The notes: generated by a model not told the origin, from the sequence alone. A DNA stretch of 10,028 nt from UBA10649 sp964391765 (GCA_964391765.1 CAYMNG010000092.1:1-10028), one strand, 5' to 3'. Shown: positions 1 to 7,289, numbered from the stretch's first letter. Translations and numbers: made by a program.

Positions 1-565
<565 letters not shown>

Positions 566-608
566 GGCGGGGGACCTTTCCGTCGATGACGTCCGGCGCG
601 GTCCGGTC

Positions 609-635
609 GGTGCGCCCGGTGCGCCCGGTGCGACC
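609..635. repeat. Three tandem copies of a 9-bp repeat in the secA / GNAT-LuxR divergent gap
   Basis: Two exact copies of GGTGCGCCC (609-617, 618-626) are followed by a one-base variant, GGTGCGACC (627-635). They lie in the 154-bp gap between the divergent starts of secA and the GNAT-LuxR gene, where both promoters should be. The function is unknown. It may be a slippage product or part of a regulatory region. Confidence 0.7.
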
Positions 636-652
636 GGCCACGGCCTGGCCGG
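634..652. promoter_or_regulatory. Perfect inverted repeat in the divergent promoter gap
   Basis: CCGGCCA (634-640) and TGGCCGG (646-652) are perfect complements separated by a 5-nt spacer, directly after the 9-bp tandem repeats. It could be an operator for a dimeric regulator, possibly the neighbouring LuxR-type protein, or an mRNA hairpin in the secA leader. The symmetry is visible in the sequence; the role is only inference, and inverted repeats are common in DNA this rich in GC. Confidence 0.35.
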
Positions 653-668
653 CCCGGTCGCGGGAGCC

Positions 669-674
669 ATCGTA
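669..674 (-). promoter_or_regulatory. Possible -10 element for secA (TACGAT)
   Basis: On the minus strand TACGAT fits the actinobacterial -10 pattern TANNNT. It would give a secA leader of roughly 100 nt. I see no TTGAC-like -35 at 16-18 bp, so support rests on the hexamer alone. No comparable TANNNT element precedes the divergent GNAT-LuxR gene; only a weak GACACT (707-712) sits 7 nt before its ATG. Confidence 0.2.
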
Positions 675-719
675 CGTGCCGACGTCCGCACCCGGGCGCG
701 CAGTGCGACACTGGCGCCC

Positions 720-1520
720 ATGACGATCGCGTCGGGCAGCCGGCCGCCGGCGCTCCTCGCCGACGGGGTGGTCCTCCTGCGGGCCCCGGCCCCAGCCGAC
801 GCCGAGGACGTCGTCCGGGGCTGCGCCGACCCGCAGGTCGCCGAATGGATTCCGGTCCCGGTGCCGTACACCGCACCCGACGCCCACGCGTGGCTGTCCG
901 CCCACGCCGCCGACGACACCTGGTGGGCGAACCCCACGTGGGCCGTCACCGTCCCGCCGTCGCGCCGGTGGAGCGGGTCGATCGAGCTGCGGCTCGACGG
1001 CGCCGGCGGCGCGGACGTCGGCTACCTCCTCGCGCCGTGGGCGCGCGGCCAGGGCCTGGCCGAGCGGGCGCTGCGGCTGGCATGCGCCTTCGCCTTCGGC
1101 ACCCTCGGCCTGGAGGTCGTGACCTGGGCCGCGCTCGTGGGGAACCTCGCCTCGCGCCAGACCGCGCAACGGGTCGGATTCGTCGTCCCCGATCACGTGT
1201 TCTCCCGGTGGCTGACCCACCGAGGTCACCGCCGGGACGGCTGGCTGGGCACGTTGACCCCCGACGGCCTGGCCGCCTCGGCCCGACTGGCCGAGGCCCG
1301 ACGCCGGGTCCCCGCACCGACGCTGACCCCCCGCGAGTCCGAGGTACTGGCCTGCCTGGCCGGCGGCGACGCCAACCGCGAGATCGCCGACCGGCTGGGG
1401 ATCAGCGAGAACACCGTCAAGAACCACGTGCGCAGCATCTTGGAGAAGCTGCCCGCGCGCTCACGCGCTGACGCCGTCGTCATCGGCCTGCGCCTGGGTC
1501 TGACGACCCTCGGCCACTGA
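720..1520 (+). CDS. Fusion protein: GNAT (RimJ/RimL-like) N-acetyltransferase with C-terminal LuxR-type helix-turn-helix
   Basis: The protein has 266 residues in two parts. Residues about 12-165 are a GNAT acetyltransferase of the RimJ/RimL (Acetyltransf_3) kind. It opens with LLRAPAPADAEDV, has a GSIELRL core strand (86-92), then GYLLAPWARGQGLAERAL (101-118), where RGQGLA is the acetyl-CoA pyrophosphate loop, and ends with GNLASRQTAQRVGF (141-154). Residues about 201-262 are a complete LuxR/GerE DNA-binding domain: LTPRESEVL, the helix-turn-helix ANREIADRLGISENTVKNH, then SRADAVV. Both halves look intact, so it may be a DNA-binding protein that responds to, or acts through, acetylation or acyl-CoA binding. 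No receiver domain is present, so classical phosphorylation control is unlikely. The ATG at 720 is the first start that gives a normal GNAT N-terminus; the reading frame stays open back to 345, but that stretch is antisense to secA. No Shine-Dalgarno is visible. The acetyl acceptor and DNA targets cannot be read from sequence. Confidence 0.9.
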   Translation: MTIASGSRPPALLADGVVLLRAPAPADAEDVVRGCADPQVAEWIPVPVPYTAPDAHAWLSAHAADDTWWANPTWAVTVPPSRRWSGSIELRLDGAGGADVGYLLAPWARGQGLAERALRLACAFAFGTLGLEVVTWAALVGNLASRQTAQRVGFVVPDHVFSRWLTHRGHRRDGWLGTLTPDGLAASARLAEARRRVPAPTLTPRESEVLACLAGGDANREIADRLGISENTVKNHVRSILEKLPARSRADAVVIGLRLGLTTLGH

Positions 1521-1542
1521 CCGGACCCGGGCCCCGGCGGAG

Positions 1543-1556
1543 GCCCGCGCGCGGGC
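1543..1556. repeat. 14-bp perfect palindrome after the GNAT-LuxR gene
   Basis: GCCCGCGCGCGGGC reads the same on both strands and overlaps the first of the 13-bp tandem repeats. Just before it, GGGCC and GGCCC could pair around an 8-nt loop, so the stretch from 1530 to 1556 could act as a U-less terminator for the GNAT-LuxR transcript. There is no T-tract. Such structures arise easily in DNA this GC-rich. Confidence 0.3.
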
Positions 1557-1602
1557 ACATGTCGCGGGCACGTGTCGCGCGCACGTGTCGCGGGCACCGT
1601 CC
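1551..1602. repeat. Four tandem copies of a 13-bp repeat upstream of comF, most centred on CACGTG
   Basis: The unit GCGGGCACRTGTC recurs head to tail at 1551-1563, 1564-1576, 1577-1589 and 1590-1602. The second copy has CACGTG; the first has CACATG; the third has CACGTG with one upstream change (GCGCGC); the fourth is degenerate (CACCGTCC). Each good copy is close to dyad symmetry around CACGTG flanked by CGCG. The array lies between the GNAT-LuxR stop (1520) and the comF start (1658), in DNA with no gene. It looks like a multi-site operator or a slippage-prone microsatellite-like array. The repeats are directly visible; the regulatory role is inferred. Confidence 0.75.
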
Positions 1603-1657
1603 ACAGCCGGCCCGCAGGCGGTTCCCGCGGCCACGACGTCGGACCACCATTGCGCCG

Positions 1658-2329
1658 ATGAGCACCTGGGCAGCGTGGGCGACCGACCTGACCGACCTCG
1701 TCCTGTCGCGGCACTGCCTGCAGTGCGAGGCGCCCGGCCGCCCCTGGTGCGACGCCTGCACCGACGCCTACCCCCGCCTGCTCGTCGCCGAGTCCGTCGC
1801 CCGGCCGCCGGTGCCGCTGTTCGCCGCGGTCCACTACGCCGGTGCCGCCCGAACCGCGATCGTCGACTACAAGGAACGCGGCAACCGGGCACTCGCCGCG
1901 GCCCTCGGCGATCTGCTCGCCGAGGCCGTCGCGGTGCAGGCGCGCGGCTTTCCGGCGCACGTCATCCTCGTCCCGGTCCCCGGGCACCGGCGCCCGGCCC
2001 GTGGCTTCGACGCCCTCGGCGACGTCGTCCGCCGGGCCGGCCGGCGGCTGCGGGCCCAGTCGATCGGGTGCCAGATCGTCCCGGCGGTGGGCCTGGCCCG
2101 CGACGGCGGCCCGATCAAGCACCTGGACCGGCCGGCGCGGCAGGCCGCCGTCGCCGGTTCGATGCGGTCGCGGGGCGACCGCCGGATCGACCGCCTACGG
2201 GCCACGGCCGCCCCGGTCGTCGTCGTCGACGACGTCGTCACGACCGGGGCGACGATCACGGCCGCGATCGCTGCGCTCGCGGCCGCCGGCGTCCGGCCAA
2301 CGGGCGTCGCGGCCGTCGCCCGCGCCTGA
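1658..2329 (+). CDS. comF: ComF-family phosphoribosyltransferase-like protein with N-terminal zinc ribbon
   Basis: This 223-residue protein has the ComF/ComFC layout. A four-cysteine zinc ribbon comes first (C20-x2-C23-x7-C31-x2-C34). The linker holds the family motif YKERGNRALA (71-80), followed by VPVPGHRRPARGFDALG (105-121). The C-terminal phosphoribosyltransferase-type PRPP loop is VVVVDDVVTTGATITAA (187-203). ComF proteins are cytoplasmic and in competent bacteria act with the DNA-uptake helicase and DprA; in actinobacteria their role is unsettled. The start is the ATG at 1658, which begins the family-like N-terminus. An earlier in-frame ATG at 1559 would translate the tandem repeats into an Arg-rich leader and is unlikely. 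No Shine-Dalgarno is visible; CACCAT (1645-1650) ends 7 nt before the ATG and could be a weak -10 for a leaderless message. In mycobacteria this gene lies downstream of lpqB on the same strand; here it is inverted and convergent with lpqB. Confidence 0.92.
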   Translation: MSTWAAWATDLTDLVLSRHCLQCEAPGRPWCDACTDAYPRLLVAESVARPPVPLFAAVHYAGAARTAIVDYKERGNRALAAALGDLLAEAVAVQARGFPAHVILVPVPGHRRPARGFDALGDVVRRAGRRLRAQSIGCQIVPAVGLARDGGPIKHLDRPARQAAVAGSMRSRGDRRIDRLRATAAPVVVVDDVVTTGATITAAIAALAAAGVRPTGVAAVARA

Positions 2330-2362
2330 GCGTCGACATCGCGTCGACGTCGCGTCGACGTC
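2330..2362. repeat. Three tandem copies of an 11-bp repeat filling the comF / lpqB convergent gap
   Basis: GCGTCGACATC (2330-2340) is followed by two exact copies of GCGTCGACGTC (2341-2351, 2352-2362). The array starts right after the comF stop codon and ends inside the lpqB stop codon, so it fills the whole gap. Every unit contains the palindrome GTCGAC. Confidence 0.75.
2331..2349. terminator. Possible bidirectional terminator hairpin between comF and lpqB
   Basis: CGTCGAC (2331-2337) pairs with GTCGACG (2343-2349) around the loop ATCGC. Because the repeat units are palindromic, alternative stems such as GACGTC/GACGTC further right can also form. The position between two converging genes suits a shared terminator. 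No T-tract follows on either strand, which is common among actinobacterial hairpins, so the call rests on position and symmetry. Confidence 0.4.
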
Positions 2363-4085
2363 AGCCGGGGTAGGCCGGCGACGTGGCGCGGACCGCCTCG
2401 ACCCACGCACCGGCGTCGAACTCGTACACCAGCCCGTCGCCGGAGCCGACCAGCGTCGGCCGCCCGGGGGTGGCCGCGACCACGAGCGGCGTCGCCGGCG
2501 CCCCTCGCGGTACCAAGGTCCCGCGCCCGAGGGAGACGTCGAAGACCTGCAGCGCGCCGGCACTCTCCGCGCCGAGCACGGCGAGCTCGGTCGACCCGGC
2601 CCACGCGACACTGACGACCTCGGCCAAGCGGGTCTCGACCCGCACCGGCGCGTCGATGGTGAGCCCGCCGCTCGCCGGCCCGCGCACGACCCGGGCGACC
2701 AGCAGGCCGGCCCGCGGTCCACGGCGAACGATCAGCGCGGCGCGCGTCCCGTCGCGCGACGGGACCGCGGCGACCAGTCGCACGCGCTTGCCCAGTCCGC
2801 CGACGGCGACCGGCAACGCGGTGCCGTCGGCCTGCACGACAGCCAGTCCGTCGACCTCGTCGACCACCCACAGCGTGGTCCCGCCGAACGCGACGCTCGT
2901 CGTCCGCCCCGGCGGCCGGACCTCGATCATCGGCGCGGTGTCCGCCATCCGGCCCATCCACACCGATCCGTCCGCATCCGCACCGGCAACCACGCGGGCG
3001 TCCGGGCTGACGGCGAGCATCGACAGGGGCGGCTCGCCGAGCCCGGCCGCGCCGGCCACCGGCTCGACCAGCCCGCCCGCGGCGATGCGCACGACGCCGG
3101 TCGCGCGGGCGGCGAACGCGGCCACTCCGGGAACCACGGCGTCGGGGTCCATCTGCGGATAGGCGTCGCGCGACTGCGGTGCGCTCACGCCCGGCACGAC
3201 CAGCGGCTGACCGCCGGCGGTGATGTCGACGGCGTGGACGTCGGGTACCTGCCGCAGCGTCCACACCACCTGCTGCGACATCGCCCGACGCGCCTGGTCG
3301 TCGGCCTGGCGGGCGTTCGCCGTCAGGTCCACGTGCGCCACCCCGCCGTCGATCGGCACCGAGTCGATGTTCAGGCGGACCCCGGCCGGGAACCCCGTCC
3401 GCACCGCCGGTTGCAACCACTCGCTCGGCCCGGCGACCAGGGACCGCACCAGCGTCGTCGCCAGACCCGGTCCGACGACGGGGATCAGCCGCTGATCGGG
3501 GACCAGGCCACGGAACGCGGGGTCGAAGAAGTACAGGGAGAACGGTCGGAACGACCGGTCGACGTCCGAGGAGGACAGCAGCAGGCCCTGCGGCAGGTCG
3601 TCGATCCGCCACTCGCCGTCGACCTGCCGGAGCGCGAACGCGGCGTTCACCACCGCGGTGGGGGCGTTGGCCTGGTACCGACCGGCGGCGGAGATCGTCC
3701 CGGCGCGCGAGGCGATGACCTGGACGCTGTCGCCGAGTGCGGTCAGCGCGGGCACCCCGTCGTACACGGTCACGCCGGCCGTCGTCCGCCACCCGGCGTC
3801 GGCCGCGGGCGTGAGGTACCGGCGGGCGACGGCATGATCCCCGTCGAACGAGGCCGACGCGTCCAAGAAGCCCTGGACGACGTCGGTCGGGCTCATCCCC
3901 GGACGCGGATCCCGGGCGATGACGCGGATGAACTGGTCCTCGCGATCCACGCCGACCTGCTCGCCCTGCTGGATCGGTCCGGCCGTCGGCACGCGCGCGG
4001 TCACCGCTGAGGGCAGCCCGGCGCAGGCGGAGGTCACGAACGCGACCACGAGCAGCCCGACGATCGCCCGCACCCGCCCGGTCAC
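2361..4085 (-). CDS. lpqB: Lipoprotein LpqB, MtrAB-associated (GerMN domain plus beta-propeller)
   Basis: The protein has 574 residues, close to the ~583 of the mycobacterial protein. A short signal peptide (RVRAIVGLLVVAFVTSA) ends at a lipobox-like VTSAC, so Cys21 should be lipidated and the mature protein anchored on the outer face of the membrane. An N-terminal region (about 40-180) precedes a GerMN-type domain (about 205-295), seen in TLVRSLVAGPSEWL and HVDLTANA. The remainder (about 310-574) resembles a beta-propeller with recurring blades such as LSMLAVSPDARVVAG and VSVAWAGSTELAVLG. The GTG start at 4085 overlaps the mtrB stop in GTGA and has a GGGAG Shine-Dalgarno, which implies translational coupling. 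LpqB of mycobacteria is known to interact with the extracellular part of MtrB and to influence MtrA phosphorylation and the cell envelope; the same role here is inferred from homology and order. The residue at -3 of the lipobox is Thr rather than the usual Leu/Val/Ile. Confidence 0.95.
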   Translation of the reverse strand: MTGRVRAIVGLLVVAFVTSACAGLPSAVTARVPTAGPIQQGEQVGVDREDQFIRVIARDPRPGMSPTDVVQGFLDASASFDGDHAVARRYLTPAADAGWRTTAGVTVYDGVPALTALGDSVQVIASRAGTISAAGRYQANAPTAVVNAAFALRQVDGEWRIDDLPQGLLLSSSDVDRSFRPFSLYFFDPAFRGLVPDQRLIPVVGPGLATTLVRSLVAGPSEWLQPAVRTGFPAGVRLNIDSVPIDGGVAHVDLTANARQADDQARRAMSQQVVWTLRQVPDVHAVDITAGGQPLVVPGVSAPQSRDAYPQMDPDAVVPGVAAFAARATGVVRIAAGGLVEPVAGAAGLGEPPLSMLAVSPDARVVAGADADGSVWMGRMADTAPMIEVRPPGRTTSVAFGGTTLWVVDEVDGLAVVQADGTALPVAVGGLGKRVRLVAAVPSRDGTRAALIVRRGPRAGLLVARVVRGPASGGLTIDAPVRVETRLAEVVSVAWAGSTELAVLGAESAGALQVFDVSLGRGTLVPRGAPATPLVVAATPGRPTLVGSGDGLVYEFDAGAWVEAVRATSPAYPG

Positions 4086-5791
4086 GGCGTCTCCCGGCTG
4101 GAGATCACGAAACTCGCCGCCGGGCTGCGCACGGCGCGCGGGCCGCGGTCGACGTCGTCGGCCACGTCGAGGCCGCCGACCGCGTCGGTCGACGGCACCG
4201 GGGCGTCCTCCTCGCCCGGGTCGTCGCCGAGAGGCAGCGGGGAGCCGTCGAAGGCGCCCCGGCGCTCGCGGGGCAGCGTCATCCGGAACGCGGCACCACG
4301 GCCCGGCTCCCCCCACGCCTCGAGCCATCCCCCGTGCAGGCGGGCGTCCTCCAACGCGATCGCCAGCCCCAGTCCGGTGCCGCCCGTCGCCCGGGCCCGC
4401 GCGGGATCGGCCCGCCAGAACCGGTTGAAGACCAGGACGGACTCCCCGGGCCGCAGGCCGACGCCGTAGTCGCGCACGCTCACCGCCGCCGCGTCCGCGT
4501 CCGCGCCGATCCGCACGTCGACGCCGCGCGCGTCGCCGTACTCGACGGCGTTCTCGATCAGGTTCCGCACGATGCGGTACACCCGTCGGGCATCGCAGTC
4601 GATGAAGCACTGCGCGTCGGCGGTCGCGAGGCGGACCTCGACCCCGGCCCGGGCGGCGAGCGGTTCGGCGGCGTCGACCGCGCGGCCGACGAGCGCGACG
4701 AGGTCGACCCGTTCGGTGTCGAGGACCGCCGCACCGGCGTCGAAGCGGGAGATCTCCAGCAGGTCGACCAGCAGGGCCTCGAACCGGTCCAGTTGCGTCT
4801 GCAGGAGCTCGACCGCACGGGCCGTCGGCGGGTCGAGGCGTTCTCGGTCCTCGTACACGACGTCCGCGGCCATCCGGATCGTCGTGAGGGGCGTACGCAG
4901 CTCGTGGGACACGTCGGAGACGAACCGCTGCTGCACCAAGGACAGTCCCTCGAGTTCACGGATCTGCAGGGCGAGGCTCTCGGCCATCGCGTTGAAGGAC
5001 TTCGCGAGGCGGGCGAGGTCGTCGGTCCCGCCGACGCGCATCCGTTCGGCGAGGTTGCCCTCGGCGAGTCGGCCGGCGGTCAACGACGCCGCGCGGACCG
5101 GCAGGACGACCTGACGGGTGACGAGCCAGGCGATGACCGCGAGCAGCAGGACCAGCGCGACGCCGGTGGACACGACGGACGTGCGGACCAGATCCAAGGT
5201 CGACTGCTCCTGGGCGAGCGGGAACAGGTAGTACAGCTCGTAGGCGCCGACCGTCGGTACCAGGAGCGGCGCCCCGACGACCAGCCCCGGCGTCGTCCGT
5301 CCGTCGAGGAACCGGATCTGCGAGTACGTCCACGACTGTCGCTGCGAGGACACGACGGCGTCCCGGAGCGCGAGCGGGACGCTGCTCTCGGCGACGAGGT
5401 TGGTCCCGCGTTCGGGCGCGTCGCCGCTGCGCTGCGACGAGAGCAGGAGGACGTCGAAGGTCGAGGGAGATCCGGCCCGCGCGGCGAGGGCGCTGATGAC
5501 GCTGTCGACCAGCCGGGACGCCGACGGCGTCGAAGGGCCGGTGTCGGCCGCGGACAGGACCCGCTGGGCGTCACCGAGGCCGGCCGAGGCCTCGCCGACG
5601 GACGCCCGCTCCTTGGCCTGCAACAGACCGCCGGTCACCCGGGAGAGCAGCGTCAGGCCGAGGACGCCGACGACGAGCCCGGACAGGACCAGCGTCGTCA
5701 CGGTGACGCGCAACCACAAGGACCTGCTCCACAGTCGCCGCACGCCGCGCGGGACGGCGAGCAGCACGCCGGAGACCGTCATGCGTCGCAT
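4082..5791 (-). CDS. mtrB: MtrB sensor histidine kinase
   Basis: This 569-residue membrane kinase is the partner of MtrA; the mycobacterial protein has about 567. Transmembrane helix 1 spans about 29-50 and helix 2 about 206-225, with an extracellular sensor domain of about 150 residues between them. A HAMP linker follows (about 226-280). The dimerisation domain carries the phospho-acceptor His296 in VSHELRTPLTTIRMAADVVYE. The ATPase domain has an N-box (NLIENAVEY, 410-418), a G1 box (DYGVGL, 441-446), an F-box region (VFNRFWRAD) and a G2 box (GGTGLGLAIA, 470-479). An acidic, proline-containing tail (about 515-569) ends the protein. All catalytic motifs are intact. It starts 12 nt after the mtrA stop and overlaps lpqB by 4 nt. 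The ATG at 5791 has only a weak GGTGGG nearby; the ATG at 5782 is a possible alternative. MtrB of mycobacteria and corynebacteria acts in cell division and envelope control; the signal is not fixed by sequence. Confidence 0.97.
   Translation of the reverse strand: MRRMTVSGVLLAVPRGVRRLWSRSLWLRVTVTTLVLSGLVVGVLGLTLLSRVTGGLLQAKERASVGEASAGLGDAQRVLSAADTGPSTPSASRLVDSVISALAARAGSPSTFDVLLLSSQRSGDAPERGTNLVAESSVPLALRDAVVSSQRQSWTYSQIRFLDGRTTPGLVVGAPLLVPTVGAYELYYLFPLAQEQSTLDLVRTSVVSTGVALVLLLAVIAWLVTRQVVLPVRAASLTAGRLAEGNLAERMRVGGTDDLARLAKSFNAMAESLALQIRELEGLSLVQQRFVSDVSHELRTPLTTIRMAADVVYEDRERLDPPTARAVELLQTQLDRFEALLVDLLEISRFDAGAAVLDTERVDLVALVGRAVDAAEPLAARAGVEVRLATADAQCFIDCDARRVYRIVRNLIENAVEYGDARGVDVRIGADADAAAVSVRDYGVGLRPGESVLVFNRFWRADPARARATGGTGLGLAIALEDARLHGGWLEAWGEPGRGAAFRMTLPRERRGAFDGSPLPLGDDPGEEDAPVPSTDAVGGLDVADDVDRGPRAVRSPAASFVISSRETP
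4091..4095 (-). promoter_or_regulatory. Ribosome binding site of lpqB (GGGAG)
   Basis: GGGAG on the minus strand lies 5 nt before the GTG at 4085, inside the last codons of mtrB. It fixes the GTG as the lpqB start although the reading frame stays open far upstream, and it is one of the few clear Shine-Dalgarno sequences in the window. Confidence 0.6.
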
Positions 5792-5803
5792 CGGCCCACC
5801 GGG

Positions 5804-6505
5804 CTAGACCGGGCCGGCCTTGTAGCCCACGCCCCGGACGGTGAGGACGATCTCCGGCCGTTCGGGATCTCGTTCGACCTTCGCCCGCAGGCGCTGGACG
5901 TGGACGTTGACCAGTCGGGTGTCGGCCGCGTGCCGGTACCCCCAGACCTCCTGCAACAGCGTCTCGCGCGTGAACACCTGTCCCGGCTTGCGCGCCAGGC
6001 AGGTGAGCAGGTCGAACTCCAGCGGTGTCAGCGCCAGCACCTCGCCGCCGCGACGGACCATGTGCCCGGCGACGTCGATCTCCAACTCGCCGATCGTGAT
6101 CGCCACGGCGGTCGTGTCGTCGTTGCGCCGGATGCGCGCCCGGATCCGGGCGACGAGTTCCTTCGGCTTGAACGGCTTGACGACGTAGTCGTCGGCCCCG
6201 GACTCCAATCCGACGACGACGTCGACGGTGTCGGACTTCGCCGTGAGCATGACGATCGGCGTGCCCGACTCCGCCCGGATCGCCCGGCACACGTCGATCC
6301 CGTCCCGGCCGGGCAGCATGAGGTCCAGCAGGACGAGGTCCGGTCGGGACTCGCGGAAGGCGTTGACGGCCTCGGCCCCGTCGGCGCAGAAGACCGGCTC
6401 GAACCCCTCTCCGCGCAGGACGATACCGAGCATCTCCGCGAGCGCCGCGTCGTCGTCGACGACCAGCACCCGACCGCGCGAGGAAGCCACCGGCGTCACC
6501 GTCAT
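5804..6505 (-). CDS. mtrA: MtrA response regulator (OmpR/PhoB family)
   Basis: This 233-residue response regulator receives phosphate from MtrB and binds DNA. The receiver domain (about 11-125) has the acidic pocket DDD at 17-19, phospho-acceptor Asp61 (LLDLMLPGRDG), switch Thr88 and Lys110 (DYVVKPFKP). The winged-helix domain (about 135-230) contains LTPLEFDLLTCLARKPGQVFTR, VWGYRH and the recognition helix TRLVNVHVQRLRAKVE, and ends in VLTVRGVGYKAG. This is nearly the sequence I recall for mycobacterial MtrA, so the symbol is secure. In mycobacteria and Streptomyces, MtrA controls cell-division, peptidoglycan-hydrolase, replication and development genes. The ATG at 6505 lies 4 nt after the stop of the CPBP protease gene, with no good Shine-Dalgarno, which suggests translation coupled to the upstream gene. 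In mycobacteria tmk precedes mtrA; here a membrane protease does. Confidence 0.98.
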   Translation of the reverse strand: MTVTPVASSRGRVLVVDDDAALAEMLGIVLRGEGFEPVFCADGAEAVNAFRESRPDLVLLDLMLPGRDGIDVCRAIRAESGTPIVMLTAKSDTVDVVVGLESGADDYVVKPFKPKELVARIRARIRRNDDTTAVAITIGELEIDVAGHMVRRGGEVLALTPLEFDLLTCLARKPGQVFTRETLLQEVWGYRHAADTRLVNVHVQRLRAKVERDPERPEIVLTVRGVGYKAGPV

Positions 6506-6509
6506 GGGC

Positions 6510-7283
6510 CTATGGTGACATCTGCGGCACGCCGACGAGTAGCGCGAGCGCCCCGGGGGCGTTGACCAGGCCGTGCGCGAGCATCGAGGCGCCCGTCGAG
6601 CCGGTCCGGTGGCGCACCCACCCCAGCGCCAGCGCCGTGGGCAGCAGGATGAGCACGCGCATCGGCTCGAAGTGGAACCCGGTGAACACCAGCGCCGTCA
6701 CCACCACCGTCCACAGCGCGCTGACGCCGCGCTTGCGCAACGCGCCGAACAGCAGCCCGCGGAAGAACAGTTCCTCCACCACCGGCCCGCCGACCATCAC
6801 GAACAGCGCGAAGGCCACGAGCACCAGGCGGTTCTCCCCGGTGGCGTCGGCCAGGCCGGCAGCCAGTTCCGCGGCGCTGGAGGTCACGTCGGGGACGAAC
6901 ACATGGGTGATCGCGAAGCCGACCAGCGCGCCCACGACGGCGATCCACGCCGCGACGACGGCCCACCCGACGTCGCGCCAGGTCACGGTCAGCCCGAAGT
7001 CGAGGACCGGTCCGTTCCCCCGCCGGATCGTCGCGAGGATCGGCCAGCCGCCCATCCCCAGCCACGGCACCGCGAGGACGGCCAGCGTCGCGAGACCGCC
7101 GGCCGGCGGGTCGGCGTACGCGAGCAGTGCCGCTGTCGCTGCGCCGAGGGCGAGGGTCGCCAGACCCGCCCACACGACGTCCCACAGCCCCCATCGCAGC
7201 GGGCGCAGGGCCCGCCCCTGCGCGACGGCGGCCGTCACGGCCACGGGGCAGCCGGGATAGTCGGCCGGCGTCAGCGAGGTCAC
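6510..7283 (-). CDS. CPBP-family intramembrane glutamic endopeptidase (Abi/Rce1-like)
   Basis: This 257-residue membrane protein has about six to eight hydrophobic segments (for example 34-57, 64-85, 106-128, 152-168, 188-202, 208-222). It carries all three CPBP motifs in order: EExxxR as E170-E171-LFF-R175, FxxxH as F200-TGF-H204, and HxxxN as H237-GLV-N241. The family includes Rce1 CAAX proteases and bacterial Abi proteins that cut substrates within the membrane. The catalytic residues are all present, so it should be active; the substrate is unknown. The GTG at 7283 was chosen because a TANNNT -10 element ends 6 nt upstream, fitting a leaderless message that starts at the initiation codon. 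The gene leads the cluster and is separated from mtrA by 4 nt, so it should be co-transcribed with mtrAB-lpqB. A role in processing an envelope protein under MtrAB control is inference. Confidence 0.93.
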   Translation of the reverse strand: MTSLTPADYPGCPVAVTAAVAQGRALRPLRWGLWDVVWAGLATLALGAATAALLAYADPPAGGLATLAVLAVPWLGMGGWPILATIRRGNGPVLDFGLTVTWRDVGWAVVAAWIAVVGALVGFAITHVFVPDVTSSAAELAAGLADATGENRLVLVAFALFVMVGGPVVEELFFRGLLFGALRKRGVSALWTVVVTALVFTGFHFEPMRVLILLPTALALGWVRHRTGSTGASMLAHGLVNAPGALALLVGVPQMSP

Positions 7284-7289
7284 GACCGA

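Noticed and set aside
566..719. An hpf-like small gene between secA and the next gene
   Set aside because: The 154-bp gap is too short for hpf and no frame in it shows the family's features.
1551..1602. CRISPR-like array
   Set aside because: Units are 13 bp and directly adjacent with no unique spacers, and no cas genes are present.
1559..1657. Earlier comF start at the ATG at 1559
   Set aside because: It would translate the 13-bp tandem repeats into an Arg-rich leader absent from the family; the zinc-ribbon spacing fits the ATG at 1658.
566..2360. Mobile-element insertion as the cause of the lpqB-secA rearrangement
   Set aside because: I found no transposase, integrase, terminal inverted repeats or target-site duplication; base composition of the two genes resembles the neighbours.
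1842..4010. 722-codon open frame on the plus strand across comF and antisense lpqB
   Set aside because: It is out of frame with comF and passes through the convergent stop region; Arg/Pro-rich shadow without family features.
4334..6565. 743-codon open frame on the plus strand antisense to mtrB and mtrA
   Set aside because: It opposes two unmistakable genes with conserved motifs; its composition is typical of an antisense shadow and no domain is recognisable.
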